DNA from: Pseudomonadota bacterium
GTDB taxonomy: Bacteria > Pseudomonadota > Alphaproteobacteria > Rhizobiales > Devosiaceae
DNA length: 13,430 nucleotides
Assembly (NCBI GenBank): GCA_023433775.1
Contig: JAEYTY010000132.1
Coordinates: forward strand, 1-13,430
Direction of reading: 5' to 3'
This document shows positions 13,023 to 13,430 of the stretch, in pieces. The first letter of the stretch is position 1; each line of letters starts with the position of its first letter. The notes beneath the pieces are model-generated. The model was not told the origin of the DNA and searched no databases. It was given only the letters and a program-made list of their open reading frames with translations. Both the position numbers and the translations under genes were made by a program.

Positions 13023-13430
13023 TGAACGTCCATAGCCGGTTCGGCGCCAGGCTTGTTATATTTCTCGCCAACGCCGAACAACCGGCCCTTTTCGGCCACG
13101 AGAATGCAAGCAAGCGCCAGAATTCCCATGGAAAAATAACCGATTGCCGCGGGAATGGTGGTGCCATTGAACAGCTGGCCAGTATAGCTGCCAATCAGGG
13201 CGCCGCCCACGGTCTGGATGAAGGCAAACACCGATGCAGCCGTGCCCGCGACGGCACCCAGAGGCTCCATTGATAGCGAGTTCATGTTCGATGCGGCCCA
13301 GCCAAAGGCAAACATGATCACGGCCATGACGCAAAGGAAAAGCCACAGCGGCAGGAAGCCGAGCAATGCCAGCGCCAGCCAAACGGCTGATCCGCCTGTA
13401 AAAACCAGCACAGCACCATGCGACAGACGC
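13019..13430 (-). CDS. MFS transporter, Bcr/CflA-like, 5' part outside the window
   Basis: The last 136 residues of a membrane transporter of the drug:H+ antiporter-1 (Bcr/CflA) group, reading in from the right edge with no start. About four transmembrane helices are visible. The FGWAASNMNSLSMEPLG stretch, followed by AGTAASVFAFIQTVGGALIG, is the Bcr/CflA signature region (MEP-G--AGTASS). Then GQLFNGTTIP and a last helix precede EKGRLFGVGEKY and a soluble tail ending AEPAMDVH. Expected to export drugs or small metabolites; the substrate is unknown. The TAA stop shares two bases with the clpP stop (TTAG at 13019-13022), and no terminator lies between the convergent genes. Confidence 0.85.
   Translation of the reverse strand, partial: RLSHGAVLVFTGGSAVWLALALLGFLPLWLFLCVMAVIMFAFGWAASNMNSLSMEPLGAVAGTAASVFAFIQTVGGALIGSYTGQLFNGTTIPAAIGYFSMGILALACILVAEKGRLFGVGEKYNKPGAEPAMDVH

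Noticed and set aside
1..13430. CRISPR array, tRNA or rRNA genes, insertion sequences, toxin-antitoxin or phage-defence genes
   Set aside because: No regularly spaced repeats, no cloverleaf-like or rRNA-like stretches, and no transposase or defence signatures were seen on either strand.

Overview
The window looks like ordinary core chromosome of a GC-rich alphaproteobacterium, most likely of the order Hyphomicrobiales (Devosia or a relative). The evidence is a eukaryote-like dimeric NADP isocitrate dehydrogenase, an SbmA/BacA peptide transporter, a cysteine-free S4 protein outside the alpha operon, an ArsR-AHSA1 gene pair and a textbook alphaproteobacterial EcfG (general stress response) promoter. 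The genus is an inference. No mobile element, CRISPR array, rRNA or tRNA gene was seen. Both edges cut through genes.

Left part, 1-3040, all on the minus strand: a glycerophosphodiester phosphodiesterase with no 3' end; icd with its own intrinsic terminator; and a two-gene unit in which a GFA-type zinc protein overlaps a TfoX-N-domain protein by ATGA. Middle part, 3169-8103, on the plus strand: two tandem paralogous GNAT acetyltransferases, the second with a perfect GGAAC-N16-CGTT EcfG promoter; the tRNA position-32 ribose methyltransferase gene trmJ; an MFS_3-type exporter; rpsD with a long leader and a UUCG-capped terminator; and a small VOC/glyoxalase-like protein preceded by a possible 19-codon upstream ORF. 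A bidirectional terminator separates this from sbmA/bacA, which runs convergently on the minus strand (8149-9444).

Right part, 9610-13430: ttcA (2-thiocytidine-32 synthesis) followed 4 nt later by an inositol-monophosphatase-family gene; a DUF4287 gene; a translationally coupled ArsR repressor and AHSA1/SRPBCC gene behind a perfect palindrome; a ClpP-type serine protease gene without clpX next to it; and the C-terminal third of a Bcr/CflA-like MFS transporter, tail to tail with the protease gene.

Themes are translation and tRNA quality (trmJ, rpsD, ttcA), transport (SbmA/BacA, two MFS proteins) and stress or proteolysis (EcfG-driven GNAT, ClpP paralogue). I did not find a convincing undescribed system. 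The points most worth checking are regulatory: the EcfG promoter, the upstream ORF and hairpin before the VOC gene, the ArsR palindrome that reaches almost to its own start codon, the rpsD leader, and the unusual active-site surroundings of the ClpP paralogue.
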